From NCBI RefSeq assembly GCF_018271995.1, contig NZ_JAGUCO010000009.1:86200-150199 (forward strand): DNA of 64,000 bases, read 5' to 3'. Positions 9,921-18,962 of the stretch are shown here, piece after piece; the first letter of the stretch is position 1, and each line of letters opens with the position of its first letter. The position numbers and the translations under genes are program-made. The DNA is from Carboxylicivirga linearis. Lineage in GTDB: Bacteria; Bacteroidota; Bacteroidia; Bacteroidales; Marinilabiliaceae. The notes under the pieces are model-generated. The model was given only the letters and a program-made list of their open reading frames with translations, searched no databases and had not been told where the DNA came from.

Positions 9921-11924
9921 TTATTTGTTCTTGATGATGGAGTAGCTTTTATGGAAACCCTGTTCGGTAATCAAGCGCAGAAAGTAGGTGCCACTTGGAA
10001 GGTCACTCATGTTAATGCTTGTTTGTTCGATTAAAGTACCCTGATAAATCTTCTGACCAGTGGCCGAGTACAGCTCTATATTATACTCGATCAACTCGCT
10101 ATTATCTTTGGTTTTAATGGTGAGGTTATCCATCACCGGGTTAGGATATGCACTTATTTCCAGAGCAAACAGATTCTCCTGAATGGCTGTGGCTGTGGTA
10201 TCGTTGTTTTCGGAGATGCTGTAAGGGTGAAGAATTCCTTCCGCTATCTCACCGTTTTCGCTGGTGGATTTGGAATAAAACAGTTGCCCAACCGACTGAC
10301 TTGAGTTGTTATCATCATCAAAATAGGAACTTCCGGTTGTGTTTAGTACATAATGAATGTCTTTAACAACCATGTCTCTATATACAATAGGATAGCATAA
10401 TTCAGTAATGCCACATCCGTTTGATGCAATCATGCAAATATCAACTACACCGTATTCATTAAAAATATGAGAAGAAGAAAACTGGTTGGTGTCTTTCTGC
10501 ACTTCGTGGTTGAAATCCCAATAGAATTCATCGTAATCCGACGCTTCGCCATATACATATAATTCTTTGCCCAACTGACCACTTGTAAAATTAATGACCG
10601 GCTTTCCGTTTGGTTCTTCATCCTGAAGTTTAAAAACCAAAGCTCCTTTGTTGGTTTCGTTAATGGGGCATCCCATTTCTATATTAACACCGGTAACACA
10701 ATGGATGGCCCCATATAGATCGTTGTTATAAAGGCTTAGCCCGGCAATATTGTTAGTGCTACCTTGTTCCGGTCCACCGAGGAAATGCCAGTCGGCTGTT
10801 AGGTCTTCGTCTAACTTGCTTACAAAAGCCGTGCTAACCACACTTCGTTGCCGGGTTTCACCCTGATATATAAAGCCGGTTCCGACGGTGGATCCTCCAA
10901 CGTAAACCCCAGTTTCGTAGGCTTCCAGTTCATCAATAAAACAACCTCCGGTTTGATTTGGTAAATACGTTTCAGTATTTATTAATTCGCCATCCAGAGA
11001 CACAGCAGCAATGGCAGAAGGATAGCCTGTTTCGAAAGGAATTGTAGTACCCAACAAATCAACATTGCTACGAAAGGTAAAGCCTACATAAAATTGACTC
11101 GATCCGGGGTTGTAGGAGGTTTGTAAACCATAAGGGTCCTGAAATCTACCAAATGTTTTTATCCAGTTAAGTCTTCCATCAACAGAAAGCATGGCAATGA
11201 AACCCGGACTACCATTACCCGGGTAAGAAGCACTAACAGTGGTGTCACCATAGCTTATGTTGATGCCAAATGCCCCGCTCACTATTGTAGCTGTGTCATT
11301 CACATTAACCATTGAATGGATAACAATATAAGAAGTGGATTTTAATTGAAAAGATTTATCAATGCTAAGATCGTCATTTAAATAGAATATAGTATTGGCT
11401 TTGGTAAAAGCCAGCTTGCCATCAATTTTCATAAAATTATCTATGCCATAAAGGGTGGAATAAGATCGGGAGTCGATGTAATTACCGTCGAGGTCCAGTT
11501 TAAGTAAATAGTGTTTGTTCGATGATCGGGTAATAGAGGTGTCTAATAGGTCGATGGTAGGGCCCTGAAAATAAGCTCCTATATAAATATGCCCGTTTAT
11601 ACAGCCAATACTAGTGGCGTCGTCGTAGGTGTTTGAACCGGCTTTTTTTAACCAAACCGGCTCACCGTCTTTGGTATATTTTCCAAAAAATACCGATGAA
11701 GTACCCGGCTTATCAATTTTAATGGTGTCTACACCGTTGCTCATATCTCTGCGATATACGCCAACTACGTACATGTTTCCGTCTTCGTCGTTGCACACGT
11801 CAACCGGTGGATGGAAATCATGGATGGTTGTTGGGCCAATGTTATGAACCCAATCCACTTTTTGTGCCGACAGACTAAAGGAAAAAAGCAAGCCAGCAAG
11901 CAATCCTGAATAAAGCTTTCTCAT
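9921..11924 (-). CDS. T9SS type A-sorted beta-propeller (SBBP-like) and PKD-like protein
   Basis: The 667 residues begin with a signal peptide (MRKLYSGLLAGLLFSFSLSAQ). Repeats containing DEDGNMYVVGVYRR and INGHIYIGAYF are typical of SBBP-type propeller blades. A PKD-like segment with YWDFNHEVQKD follows near residue 470. The C-terminal 80 residues form a type A sorting domain (ISAYPNPVMDNLTIK, then SGTYFLRLITEQGFHKSY), so the protein should be exported through the T9SS and attached to the surface or released. It is the first gene of a three-gene minus-strand operon. A dyad shared with the two-component loci lies about 100 bases upstream. Confidence 0.85.
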   Translation of the reverse strand: MRKLYSGLLAGLLFSFSLSAQKVDWVHNIGPTTIHDFHPPVDVCNDEDGNMYVVGVYRRDMSNGVDTIKIDKPGTSSVFFGKYTKDGEPVWLKKAGSNTYDDATSIGCINGHIYIGAYFQGPTIDLLDTSITRSSNKHYLLKLDLDGNYIDSRSYSTLYGIDNFMKIDGKLAFTKANTIFYLNDDLSIDKSFQLKSTSYIVIHSMVNVNDTATIVSGAFGINISYGDTTVSASYPGNGSPGFIAMLSVDGRLNWIKTFGRFQDPYGLQTSYNPGSSQFYVGFTFRSNVDLLGTTIPFETGYPSAIAAVSLDGELINTETYLPNQTGGCFIDELEAYETGVYVGGSTVGTGFIYQGETRQRSVVSTAFVSKLDEDLTADWHFLGGPEQGSTNNIAGLSLYNNDLYGAIHCVTGVNIEMGCPINETNKGALVFKLQDEEPNGKPVINFTSGQLGKELYVYGEASDYDEFYWDFNHEVQKDTNQFSSSHIFNEYGVVDICMIASNGCGITELCYPIVYRDMVVKDIHYVLNTTGSSYFDDDNNSSQSVGQLFYSKSTSENGEIAEGILHPYSISENNDTTATAIQENLFALEISAYPNPVMDNLTIKTKDNSELIEYNIELYSATGQKIYQGTLIEQTSINMSDLPSGTYFLRLITEQGFHKSYSIIKNK

Positions 11925-11963
11925 AATGATTGATTTGAGTTAATAATTGTTTGAATACTGATG

Positions 11964-11971
11964 CTAAAGTA
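11964..11971 (-). promoter_or_regulatory. Possible -7 box of the T9SS/S74 operon
   Basis: On the minus strand this reads TACTTTAG, one mismatch from TAnnTTTG. Its centre is 58 bases from the centre of the GGGAATTCCC dyad, close to the 56-base spacing at the 25.4-kb copy. Confidence 0.35.
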
Positions 11972-12018
11972 TTAGGATAGAAACGGCTATACATCCATGT
12001 AAAACCTGAAAATAAATT

Positions 12019-12035
12019 CAGGGAATTCCCTTAGA
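12019..12035. promoter_or_regulatory. Dyad A: operator-like GGGAATTCCC site between divergent operons
   Basis: The perfect 10-bp palindrome GGGAATTCCC (12021-12030) is followed by TTAGA. The 15 bases from 12021 recur exactly at 14764-14778, and a variant is at 25368. It lies between the T9SS/S74 operon (minus) and the kinase gene (plus), where a regulator could act on both. It is likely a binding site for the adjacent NarL-type regulator; this is inferred from recurrence and position. Confidence 0.55.
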
Positions 12036-12055
12036 AAATACTTCTGTTTTGAATT

Positions 12056-12063
12056 TATCTTGC
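12056..12063 (+). promoter_or_regulatory. Possible -7 box of the first histidine kinase gene
   Basis: TATCTTGC is a near match to TAnnTTTG and identical to the box at 25427-25434 before the degenerate receiver gene. Its centre is 34 bases from the centre of dyad A, so the dyad would sit near -42, as for an activator contacting polymerase next to the -33 region. If used, it also excludes a translation start at 12049. Confidence 0.4.
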
Positions 12064-12135
12064 GCTTGGTTCAGTGAATTAGCAATTTACAGAACTTATG
12101 AGCATAAATGTTGTTTACCATTAAACCGTATACCT

Positions 12136-14118
12136 ATGAGGAATTATTTGCTTCGTTCCAACACCCGAGTGTTGCTATTGATATTGTTATTCTTGTTTGC
12201 AGCCAATCAAATAAAAAGTCAGGATAAATCAGTTATTGATAGCCTTCTGAATCAATTGCCCAAGCAAACAAACGATTCGCTCTTCATCGAAAAATTATGG
12301 GAAGTTTCATTTGCTTATGAATCATACAACCTTGATTCAGCAGCACAATATGCCCTTAAAGCAATCAACCATTCAAAAAGAACAGAGAACAATGAGTACC
12401 TGATACGATCGCTTATTACCTATGGTAATATTTTACGCGATAAACGCAGTCAAGAGAAAGCTGATTCGATTTTGCAAGTGGCTGAAAAGGTTTGTGTAGG
12501 TAGTGTCTATGAAGATAATTATGCATTTTTTTTATTCAATGCCATTGGTGGTTTAAAAACTAATGAAGGAAAATATACAGAGGCCATTGAGTATTATTTA
12601 AAAGCTTTGAAGAAAGCTGAATTGTTAGGTGATGAATATTATAAAGCTGCCACATCGCTTGATTTAGGTGTATTATGTGCGTATACAGACGAATACGATA
12701 AAGGACTGAATTATTACTACGATTCGTATCAGTATTTTAAAGAAATAGATGATGGTTATTTTATTGCCGCAAGTGCCAATGGTTTAGGAAGTATCTATCA
12801 ATTAACCGGAGAAATTGATTCGGCTTTATACTATAATAATATAGCCTTGGATTATTCATTAAAGATAGATAATCAGATTTTGGCAGCCCGTATGTATACT
12901 AATCTGGCAGAGTGTTATGCTATCCAGAACGACTATTCTAAATCGCTTCAAGCACATTTGGATGCACTAAAAATTAAGGAAGGTCGGGGTGACTGGCAAG
13001 ATATTGCGATATCAAAGATTTTGGTTGGGCAAACTTATGCTCGAATGGGAGAATTAGCAAAGGGTCTCCGGTTTATTGACGAGGGGCAATTAATGGCAGA
13101 TACATTGAATCTGCCGTATATTCAAAAAAGTGCCTTACTGGCTAAGAAGGAATCTTACTATTTGAATAAGAAATATGAAAAGGCTTACGATTATTTGCAA
13201 AAATATCATGAGTTGAATGATAGTATCTATTCTGAAGATGTAAAACTGCAAATTAAAGAATTAGAAGAAAAATACGAATCGGAGAAGAAAGATAAACAAC
13301 TATTGGAACAAAAAGCCAGTTTGGCAATGAGCGAGAAAAAAAGGGTGCAGCAGCGTAATTTATTATTGGTCAGTGTTGGATTGCTTGTGATTCTTGCAGG
13401 CTTAGTTGTATTTACTTTTGCTTACATGCGTCAAAGGCGGAAACTATACAACGAAACGATAGCCAATCTGGAGAAAGAGAAGGAATTAACTCAACTGAAA
13501 TTTGTGATGGAAGGAGAGGAGAAAGAGCGATCGAGGCTGGCACGTGAGCTGCATGACGGAGTAAATGGCAGCTTGGGGGCTATTAAATTAATGGCCAGCA
13601 GTGAGCTAAAAAAAGCGAGTGATACAAGTGATAACCTGATACGAATTAATCAAATGCTGGATTCGGTAAGTGATGAGGTTAGGGATATTTCGCATAATCT
13701 GATGCCTGATACATTACTGAAACTGGGGCTGGACGAGGCTTTGCTTAAACATATTAATAAGCTTTCTGAAACAGATAAAATAAATGTTGATTTTCAATCC
13801 TATGGAAGAATGGATGATTTGGATGTTACTGTAAAACTGGCTATATACCGAATTACGCAGGAGTTACTGAAAAATATTATTAAACATGCCAAAGCTTCGG
13901 AAGGTCTTGTTCAGGTAAACCGACATCAAAACGAATTATCATTAATTGTGGAAGATAATGGTAAGGGTTTTGATGTGTTTGATCGGGCCCAAAAGAAGAA
14001 TTGGGGCATTGGTCTTCAGAATATTTACAATCGTGTAGAAATACTGGGCGGCATAATCGATATTCAATCCTCACTGGATGCCGGCACATCAATCAATATT
14101 AATTTACCTTTAAACTAA
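12136..14118 (+). CDS. TPR-containing sensor histidine kinase (HisKA_3)
   Basis: From ATG 12136 the protein has 660 residues. This start is chosen because it gives a clean signal peptide (LLLILLFLFAANQIKSQ); an earlier TTG at 12049 would bury it behind 29 polar, Cys-rich residues. A periplasmic region of about six TPR repeats (about residues 55-385) and a coiled coil lead to one membrane segment (about 407-431). A HisKA_3 dimerisation domain with the phosphoacceptor H473 in RELHDG follows, then a HATPase with DNGKGFD and GIGLQNIYNR. It senses through protein-protein contacts of the TPRs and passes phosphate to the regulator encoded 4 bases downstream. Confidence 0.9.
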   Translation: MRNYLLRSNTRVLLLILLFLFAANQIKSQDKSVIDSLLNQLPKQTNDSLFIEKLWEVSFAYESYNLDSAAQYALKAINHSKRTENNEYLIRSLITYGNILRDKRSQEKADSILQVAEKVCVGSVYEDNYAFFLFNAIGGLKTNEGKYTEAIEYYLKALKKAELLGDEYYKAATSLDLGVLCAYTDEYDKGLNYYYDSYQYFKEIDDGYFIAASANGLGSIYQLTGEIDSALYYNNIALDYSLKIDNQILAARMYTNLAECYAIQNDYSKSLQAHLDALKIKEGRGDWQDIAISKILVGQTYARMGELAKGLRFIDEGQLMADTLNLPYIQKSALLAKKESYYLNKKYEKAYDYLQKYHELNDSIYSEDVKLQIKELEEKYESEKKDKQLLEQKASLAMSEKKRVQQRNLLLVSVGLLVILAGLVVFTFAYMRQRRKLYNETIANLEKEKELTQLKFVMEGEEKERSRLARELHDGVNGSLGAIKLMASSELKKASDTSDNLIRINQMLDSVSDEVRDISHNLMPDTLLKLGLDEALLKHINKLSETDKINVDFQSYGRMDDLDVTVKLAIYRITQELLKNIIKHAKASEGLVQVNRHQNELSLIVEDNGKGFDVFDRAQKKNWGIGLQNIYNRVEILGGIIDIQSSLDAGTSININLPLN

Positions 14119-14122
14119 GCCT

Positions 14123-14755
14123 ATGATAAACCTGGCCATAACCGACGATCATCCTTCTGTTGTTGAAGGATTGAAAACCATGTTTTTGGATGATTCTTTC
14201 GTGAATATTGTAGCTGTTTACTCAACGGGCAAATCAACAGTTGAAGGATTAAAAACTCAACAGGCCGATGTGTTATTGCTGGATATCAATCTACCCGATC
14301 AGAGTGGAATAGATACGTGTAAACAGCTTCTTGAGTTTGCTCCTCAATTGGCCATCATTGCTTTTACCTCCTATAAAGACACTCGTCATTTAAAGGAGTT
14401 GTTAGGTTTGGGAGCAAAAGGCTATATGTTGAAGAACTCATCTTATGATGAGATGCATCATGCCATTTTAACCGTGTACGACGGCGGAGAATATCTTCAA
14501 CCAGAGATGAAGGATGAGTTGGTTAAAGAGTCGCTGAACAGAAGTGATACCATGAGTTATATTCCCAAACTTACCAGGCGTGAAAAGGAAATACTTCAAC
14601 TGATACTTCAGGAACATACCACGCAAGAAATGGCCGACAAACTGTTTATCAGCTTTAAAACAGTTGAATCGCATCGCCTGAATCTGCTGCAAAAGCTGGG
14701 TGTTAAAAATACTGCAGGATTGGTACGTATGGCTATTGAGCACAAGTTGGTGTAG
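14123..14755 (+). CDS. NarL/FixJ-type response regulator
   Basis: The 210 residues comprise a receiver domain (acidic pair D8-D9, phosphoacceptor D54 in VLLLDINLPD, conserved K near 104 in GYMLKNSS) and a LuxR-type helix-turn-helix at about 149-210 (LTRREKEILQLILQEHTTQE, then FKTVESHRLNLLQKLGV). It is the cognate regulator of the kinase ending 4 bases upstream. Identical dyads lie on each side of this pair (12021 and 14764). A symmetric site fits a dimeric NarL-type protein, so control of the flanking T9SS operon, the kinase gene and the 14848 gene is plausible. Confidence 0.92.
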   Translation: MINLAITDDHPSVVEGLKTMFLDDSFVNIVAVYSTGKSTVEGLKTQQADVLLLDINLPDQSGIDTCKQLLEFAPQLAIIAFTSYKDTRHLKELLGLGAKGYMLKNSSYDEMHHAILTVYDGGEYLQPEMKDELVKESLNRSDTMSYIPKLTRREKEILQLILQEHTTQEMADKLFISFKTVESHRLNLLQKLGVKNTAGLVRMAIEHKLV

Positions 14756-14761
14756 AAATGT

Positions 14762-14778
14762 AGGGGAATTCCCTTAGA
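14762..14778. promoter_or_regulatory. Dyad B: second GGGAATTCCC site
   Basis: The palindrome GGGAATTCCC (14764-14773) with TTAGA following is identical over 15 bases to dyad A. It lies 70 bases before the secreted-protein gene at 14848 and just after the response regulator gene. No clear -7 box could be placed for that gene. Confidence 0.55.
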
Positions 14779-14847
14779 TACGATTTGGTTGTTTTACCTG
14801 AACTTCCGTTGGTATAGAATAGTGACCTTAGTGTAAAATTCACTACC

Positions 14848-15705
14848 ATGAAAACACTATTACTACTTATGCTTTTATTTATGGGATTACAGTCAAATGG
14901 TCAGAACACTCAACGCATTAACTATCGAAACATTGAATTTAACCTGCCACCTGACTGTATTGGTTCCGAAAACGTCGAAGGTTATCTGATCGAAAATAAA
15001 GATGCAGATTATTATATTATCGTCAGACCGGCATCGTTTGCTTCACAAGATGCAATCATTCAAGAATTAAACTCAAATGCTTTAGGTGGAGAAAGTAATG
15101 CTGAATTTATCCGAAACAGCGAAATTACTAGTATTACCAACAATGCCTTTGGGGCACAGTATACATTAAGTTCCGAAAATCAGTATTATTATATGTACAT
15201 CGCAGGTGTGATGGGGGCCAATAATCGAGGTGCCATGCTGGTAGGTGGTAAAAAAAGCGGCACCCAATCTTTGGTATATGAATTAGCGTGTAAACAACTG
15301 ATTTCGAAATTAACTTTTAAAAATATTGAGGCTCGATCGGGCATGCTTAATCAATGGGAGAAAAACTATGCCAATACAAGTCTTACTTATATGGATTCGT
15401 ATTATAGTTCGGGTTACGGTGATTCATATGGCGCTTATCGACAAAAGATAGTTATTCAATTATCGGGGCAAGGGCTTTTCACCTATTCCGATAATTTTGA
15501 AATGGGCGGAGGGGGCGATGCCTCTGCATTTATTGGTAAAAATGGCAACGCCGGCGAAGGTAACTGGTATATCAAACAAAATAATAATGAGGTGTTTCTG
15601 ATTTTAGAGTTTTATAATGGCAAACTTTATGAGTATAGATTAGAGACAGACGCTGAGGGAGCTACCTATTTAAATGGTAAAAGATATTATTGTACGACCA
15701 ATTGA
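14848..15705 (+). CDS. Secreted protein of unknown function
   Basis: The 285 residues begin with a signal peptide (MKTLLLLMLLFMGLQSNGQ). The N-terminal half (about 20-155) resembles small beta-rich domains that describe a stress or membrane-stability test, with YYIIVRPASFASQD and YYYMYIAGVMGANN. The C-terminal half (about 170-285) is Tyr/Gly-rich, with beta strands such as KIVIQLSGQGLFTYSDNF and NEVFLILEFYNGKLYEYRL. No family is recognised with confidence. Dyad B in its upstream region suggests control by the adjacent two-component pair. Confidence 0.65.
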   Translation: MKTLLLLMLLFMGLQSNGQNTQRINYRNIEFNLPPDCIGSENVEGYLIENKDADYYIIVRPASFASQDAIIQELNSNALGGESNAEFIRNSEITSITNNAFGAQYTLSSENQYYYMYIAGVMGANNRGAMLVGGKKSGTQSLVYELACKQLISKLTFKNIEARSGMLNQWEKNYANTSLTYMDSYYSSGYGDSYGAYRQKIVIQLSGQGLFTYSDNFEMGGGGDASAFIGKNGNAGEGNWYIKQNNNEVFLILEFYNGKLYEYRLETDAEGATYLNGKRYYCTTN

Positions 15706-15752
15706 CTGATGAAGTAAATAGTTTAGGTTTTTAGAAATCAAAAAATTGATTA

Positions 15753-15760
15753 TAAATTTG
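15753..15760 (+). promoter_or_regulatory. -7 box for the DUF6144-like gene
   Basis: TAAATTTG matches TAnnTTTG. A T-rich -33-like tract (TTTT, 15729-15732) lies 20 bases before it, and the ATG follows 37 bases after the box. Confidence 0.45.
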
Positions 15761-15797
15761 AGAATGAGTTAAGAAAAAACAATCATCCCAGATTATC

Positions 15798-16340
15798 ATG
15801 AACAGAAAAGACTTCTTAAAGAAAGCATGTATTTCAACAGCTTGTTTTTGTGGTTTTGGCGCTGTTGCATCGGCTGCATCAGATATAAATACAGAACCCG
15901 AGGAGAAGGAGGACACTATACAGCATGAATGGTTGGCTAATTTATTAGAAAACCTGGGTGAAGATATGGATGAAGAATTATTACGCCCTGTGATTAAAAA
16001 AGCATCGGAGGTTCATTATAATCAATTGAAAATGGATGAAATGTTATCGTCTTATGTTGGTGATATAGATGCATTTATTCAGTTTATTCAGAAAGAGTGG
16101 GCATGGAATATTACCTACAATAAAGATGAAAACATTATTTTAGCCGATGAAAACAAACCGCATTGTGTTTGTCCGGTTTTGCCGTTTAAAAAAGGAAAAA
16201 ACACTTCTGCCATATGTTATTGTTCCGAAGGATTTGCCGAAAGGATGTTTTCTTATGTGTTGAATAAACCTGTTCAGGCAGAGGTAATATCTTCGGTTCG
16301 AAGAGGCGATAGTACCTGTATATATCAAATAAACGTTTAA
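15798..16340 (+). CDS. DUF6144-like Cys-rich protein with Tat-like leader
   Basis: The 180-residue protein begins MNRKDFLKKACISTACFCGF, which resembles a twin-arginine leader but with RK in place of RR. The C-terminal half carries CVCPVL, ICYCSEGFAERMF and a closing RRGDSTCIYQI. This pattern recalls the DUF6144/V4R-like group of small ligand- or metal-binding proteins; the assignment is from memory. Spaced cysteines suggest metal binding. A Crp-like gene follows 19 bases downstream in the same direction, so the pair may form one unit. Confidence 0.6.
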   Translation: MNRKDFLKKACISTACFCGFGAVASAASDINTEPEEKEDTIQHEWLANLLENLGEDMDEELLRPVIKKASEVHYNQLKMDEMLSSYVGDIDAFIQFIQKEWAWNITYNKDENIILADENKPHCVCPVLPFKKGKNTSAICYCSEGFAERMFSYVLNKPVQAEVISSVRRGDSTCIYQINV

Positions 16341-16359
16341 ATGAAATTGAATTAGCCTA

Positions 16360-16971
16360 ATGAATACTATCAGTCAATCTGATTATCAACAATTTTATCA
16401 GTTTTTAAATAATATTACTCCGGTTTCTGAAGACTTGTTTGCCAATATCAGGCCCCTTCTTAAAAAGAAATGTTATCGAAAAGGAGATGCTATTTTACGG
16501 GAAGGAGATATAGAAATCAACTCAAAATTTGTTTTAAAAGGAGTGGTGCATCAATATATATTTGAAGAAGATGAACCTTTGACCATCAATTTAACACCGG
16601 GTGGATTGGTTTTTAATTGTATTAAAAGTTACATCGAAGGAACTCCCTCGGTTGAGATACAGGAGGCCATTACGGATGTTGAGTTATTATTTATAGAGAA
16701 GTTTGCTTTGGAGGAACTGGCTCAAAAAAATCAGGAATTCAGTTATTTATTATTTAAAATATACGAAAGCATACTTGCCGACCGTGAGAACAGAACTTTA
16801 ATGCTTCAGTATCGAAATCCATCTAAAAGATATCAATTGTTTTACGAAACAGTGAAACGAGCTCAATGGATAGTGGGAGATACGCCTGATAAATATATTG
16901 CAAGCTACCTTAATATGACTCCCCAGCAATATAGTAAAGAAAAGAGATTGGCAGCAAAGAAGTTATCTTGA
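16360..16971 (+). CDS. Crp/Fnr family transcriptional regulator
   Basis: The 203 residues hold a cyclic-nucleotide-binding fold (about 20-130; RKGDAILREGDIEINSKFVL, VEIQEAITDVELLFI) and a short C-terminal helix-turn-helix ending ASYLNMTPQQYSKEKRLA. This is the pattern of Bacteroidota Crp-like regulators whose recognition helix is close to the C-terminus. The effector is unknown. It follows the DUF6144-like gene by 19 bases. Confidence 0.8.
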   Translation: MNTISQSDYQQFYQFLNNITPVSEDLFANIRPLLKKKCYRKGDAILREGDIEINSKFVLKGVVHQYIFEEDEPLTINLTPGGLVFNCIKSYIEGTPSVEIQEAITDVELLFIEKFALEELAQKNQEFSYLLFKIYESILADRENRTLMLQYRNPSKRYQLFYETVKRAQWIVGDTPDKYIASYLNMTPQQYSKEKRLAAKKLS

Positions 16972-17027
16972 GATAACTTTTATTTGAAATCAATGTATTT
17001 GTTTTGCTTCAACCAAATAAATAGAAT

Positions 17028-18380
17028 ATGTTGAAGTACACTTTTTCATTCCTACTAATTAGCCTTATATGTGTTGTTGTTTCTTCGCAGGTAAAAAATA
17101 CCGAATTGCAGCATGTAATTCATAAGCGACAAGCACTCAAAAAAGAGGTCTTAAGACATTTAGAAACTTCTCTAAACTCTCATGAAGCGCTAAAATCATC
17201 TGTCGAACCTAAATTGAAGTTAGATAGCTTGATTGAGTATAATCAAAATAGTGAAACCGATCTATGGGATAAAAAATTCACGAAAGAAACCTTTCGTTAT
17301 AACGAAGATAATAACGAAGTTTTATGGATATATTCCTCATGGAGTGATGATGCCAACGAATGGTATGGTCTGATGAAAGAGGAAAGTGATTACTACTCCA
17401 ATGGAAAGCTAAAAGGATTTATAAATTATGTATGGGGTGTTAATGATCAATGGAATGGCTTTATTAAAGAGACCTATCAATACGATGAATTAAACCGTTT
17501 GCAAGAAACTACCCATTACTCCTGGAAGAACAGTATTCAAAACTGGATAGCTACCTCGCTTACCAAATACAGTTATAACACTGATAACAGTTTAAAAAAG
17601 GATAGTACTTATCATTGGGTGGCTGACCTGGAAGACTGGAGTATACAATCAAAAAATGATTACACCTATATTCATGGTGGCTTAATTCATCATATATATC
17701 ATTCAGAATATAATACTGCCAGCGAGTCATGGGATATTAATGAAGATACCTGGTATTTGTACGATAATATTAAGTGGTTATTGCACTCAATTACCGTTTA
17801 TGAGTTTCATAGCAATGAATGGTTTCGTAAACAGATGGATGGAATGACATACAATGATGATGATTGGCTTAATGGTAATGGTGTTGTTAAATGGAATATT
17901 ACAGGTGAAAAACCTGAGTTAACAAGCATGACAAACAGCTATTACGATTACGACCATAATACGAAGATGGAAGATTTAGTAATACCATCTTATTTGACCA
18001 ATACATACCCTCAGTTCTTCCATCATCAGGTTATAGGCCGAAGGTTATATCAGAATGAACTGGAAACAAATACAAAGTATCAGTACCGTACAATCAAATA
18101 CTATTATTCAGATGTTGATGAGGCCACAAATATCAATAACAGACAGGTGAATTCTTTTGAACTATATCCAAATCCTGCAACTGATTTTGTTTATTTAAAC
18201 TTTGCAGACATAAATCAACCAGTACAATTTCAATTGTTTGATATTATGGGGGCTATAATATTTAATGTTCAGGTAAGGGCAACAGATAAGGTGGATGTGA
18301 GCTCAATTGCTCCGGGTTTGTACTTGTATGTGATACAACAAGGAAATAAAAAAGAATCAGGTAAAATAATCATTAACTAA
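17028..18380 (+). CDS. T9SS type A-sorted secreted protein with W/Y-rich repeats
   Basis: The 450 residues have a signal peptide (FSFLLISLICVVVSSQ), a charged helical stretch, and about six degenerate repeats of 35-45 residues centred on a Trp/Tyr pattern: IYSSWSDDANEWYG, YVWGVNDQWNGF, HYSWKNSIQNW, YHWVADLEDW. The last 75 residues are a type A sorting domain (FELYPNPATDFVYLNF, then LYLYVIQQGNKKESGKI). The repeats suggest a beta-rich surface or released protein; no enzyme motif is seen. It is preceded by the Crp-like gene and followed by an unrelated GyrI-like gene. Confidence 0.75.
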   Translation: MLKYTFSFLLISLICVVVSSQVKNTELQHVIHKRQALKKEVLRHLETSLNSHEALKSSVEPKLKLDSLIEYNQNSETDLWDKKFTKETFRYNEDNNEVLWIYSSWSDDANEWYGLMKEESDYYSNGKLKGFINYVWGVNDQWNGFIKETYQYDELNRLQETTHYSWKNSIQNWIATSLTKYSYNTDNSLKKDSTYHWVADLEDWSIQSKNDYTYIHGGLIHHIYHSEYNTASESWDINEDTWYLYDNIKWLLHSITVYEFHSNEWFRKQMDGMTYNDDDWLNGNGVVKWNITGEKPELTSMTNSYYDYDHNTKMEDLVIPSYLTNTYPQFFHHQVIGRRLYQNELETNTKYQYRTIKYYYSDVDEATNINNRQVNSFELYPNPATDFVYLNFADINQPVQFQLFDIMGAIIFNVQVRATDKVDVSSIAPGLYLYVIQQGNKKESGKIIIN

Positions 18381-18435
18381 ATTAATTGTACATTGTTAGG
18401 ATAATGAAAATATCGAATCATTATCAATTTTAAAT

Positions 18436-18918
18436 ATGCAATTACAACCAAATATTGTTTTGGGCCAAGAAAGAAAATTAGTTGGGGTAAACAAGCAAAT
18501 GAGTCTGGCAGATTTTAAGCCAGCAGAGCTTTGGAAACATTTTATGCCCCTTCAGCATAAAATTAAAAATCGTGTAAATAATGAGCTGATAGCACTCACC
18601 GAATATTCAGATGATTATTTTACTGACTTTAATCCGGAGCGAGTATTTGTAAAATGGGCATTGGCTGAGGTCAATAATTTTAATGTCGTGCCTGAAAATA
18701 TGCAAACATTAGTTGTGCGCTCAGGTTTATATGCGGTATTTAATTATAAGGGGGCAGCAAATAATAATACCGTTTTTCAATATATTTTTAATGATTGGCT
18801 TCCCGCATCATCCTATCAACTTGATGACCGACCTCATTTCGAGATATTAGGGGAGAAGTATGATAATCATTCCCCCAACTCAGAGGAAGAAATCTGGATT
18901 CCTGTAAAAACGTTATGA
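18436..18918 (+). CDS. GyrI-like small-molecule-binding domain protein
   Basis: The 160-residue protein consists of a single SHV-type effector-binding fold. Its signature is SGLYAVFNYKGAANNNTVFQ, then FNDWLPASSYQLDDRPHFE and the terminal EEEIWIPVKTL with the acidic ligand-contact position. Such proteins are like E. coli SbmC/GyrI and the effector domains of AraC/MerR regulators, and here no DNA-binding domain is attached. It probably binds a hydrophobic or cationic ligand. A short gap separates it from the DUF6090 gene. Confidence 0.8.
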   Translation: MQLQPNIVLGQERKLVGVNKQMSLADFKPAELWKHFMPLQHKIKNRVNNELIALTEYSDDYFTDFNPERVFVKWALAEVNNFNVVPENMQTLVVRSGLYAVFNYKGAANNNTVFQYIFNDWLPASSYQLDDRPHFEILGEKYDNHSPNSEEEIWIPVKTL

Positions 18919-18962
18919 GCTTGGAATAAAGTATAAAGTGAAATTATAGTGAATGATAAACA

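Noticed and set aside
12049..12135. TTG start of the first histidine kinase at 12049
   Set aside because: It would add 29 residues before a clear signal peptide and overlap the likely -7 box.
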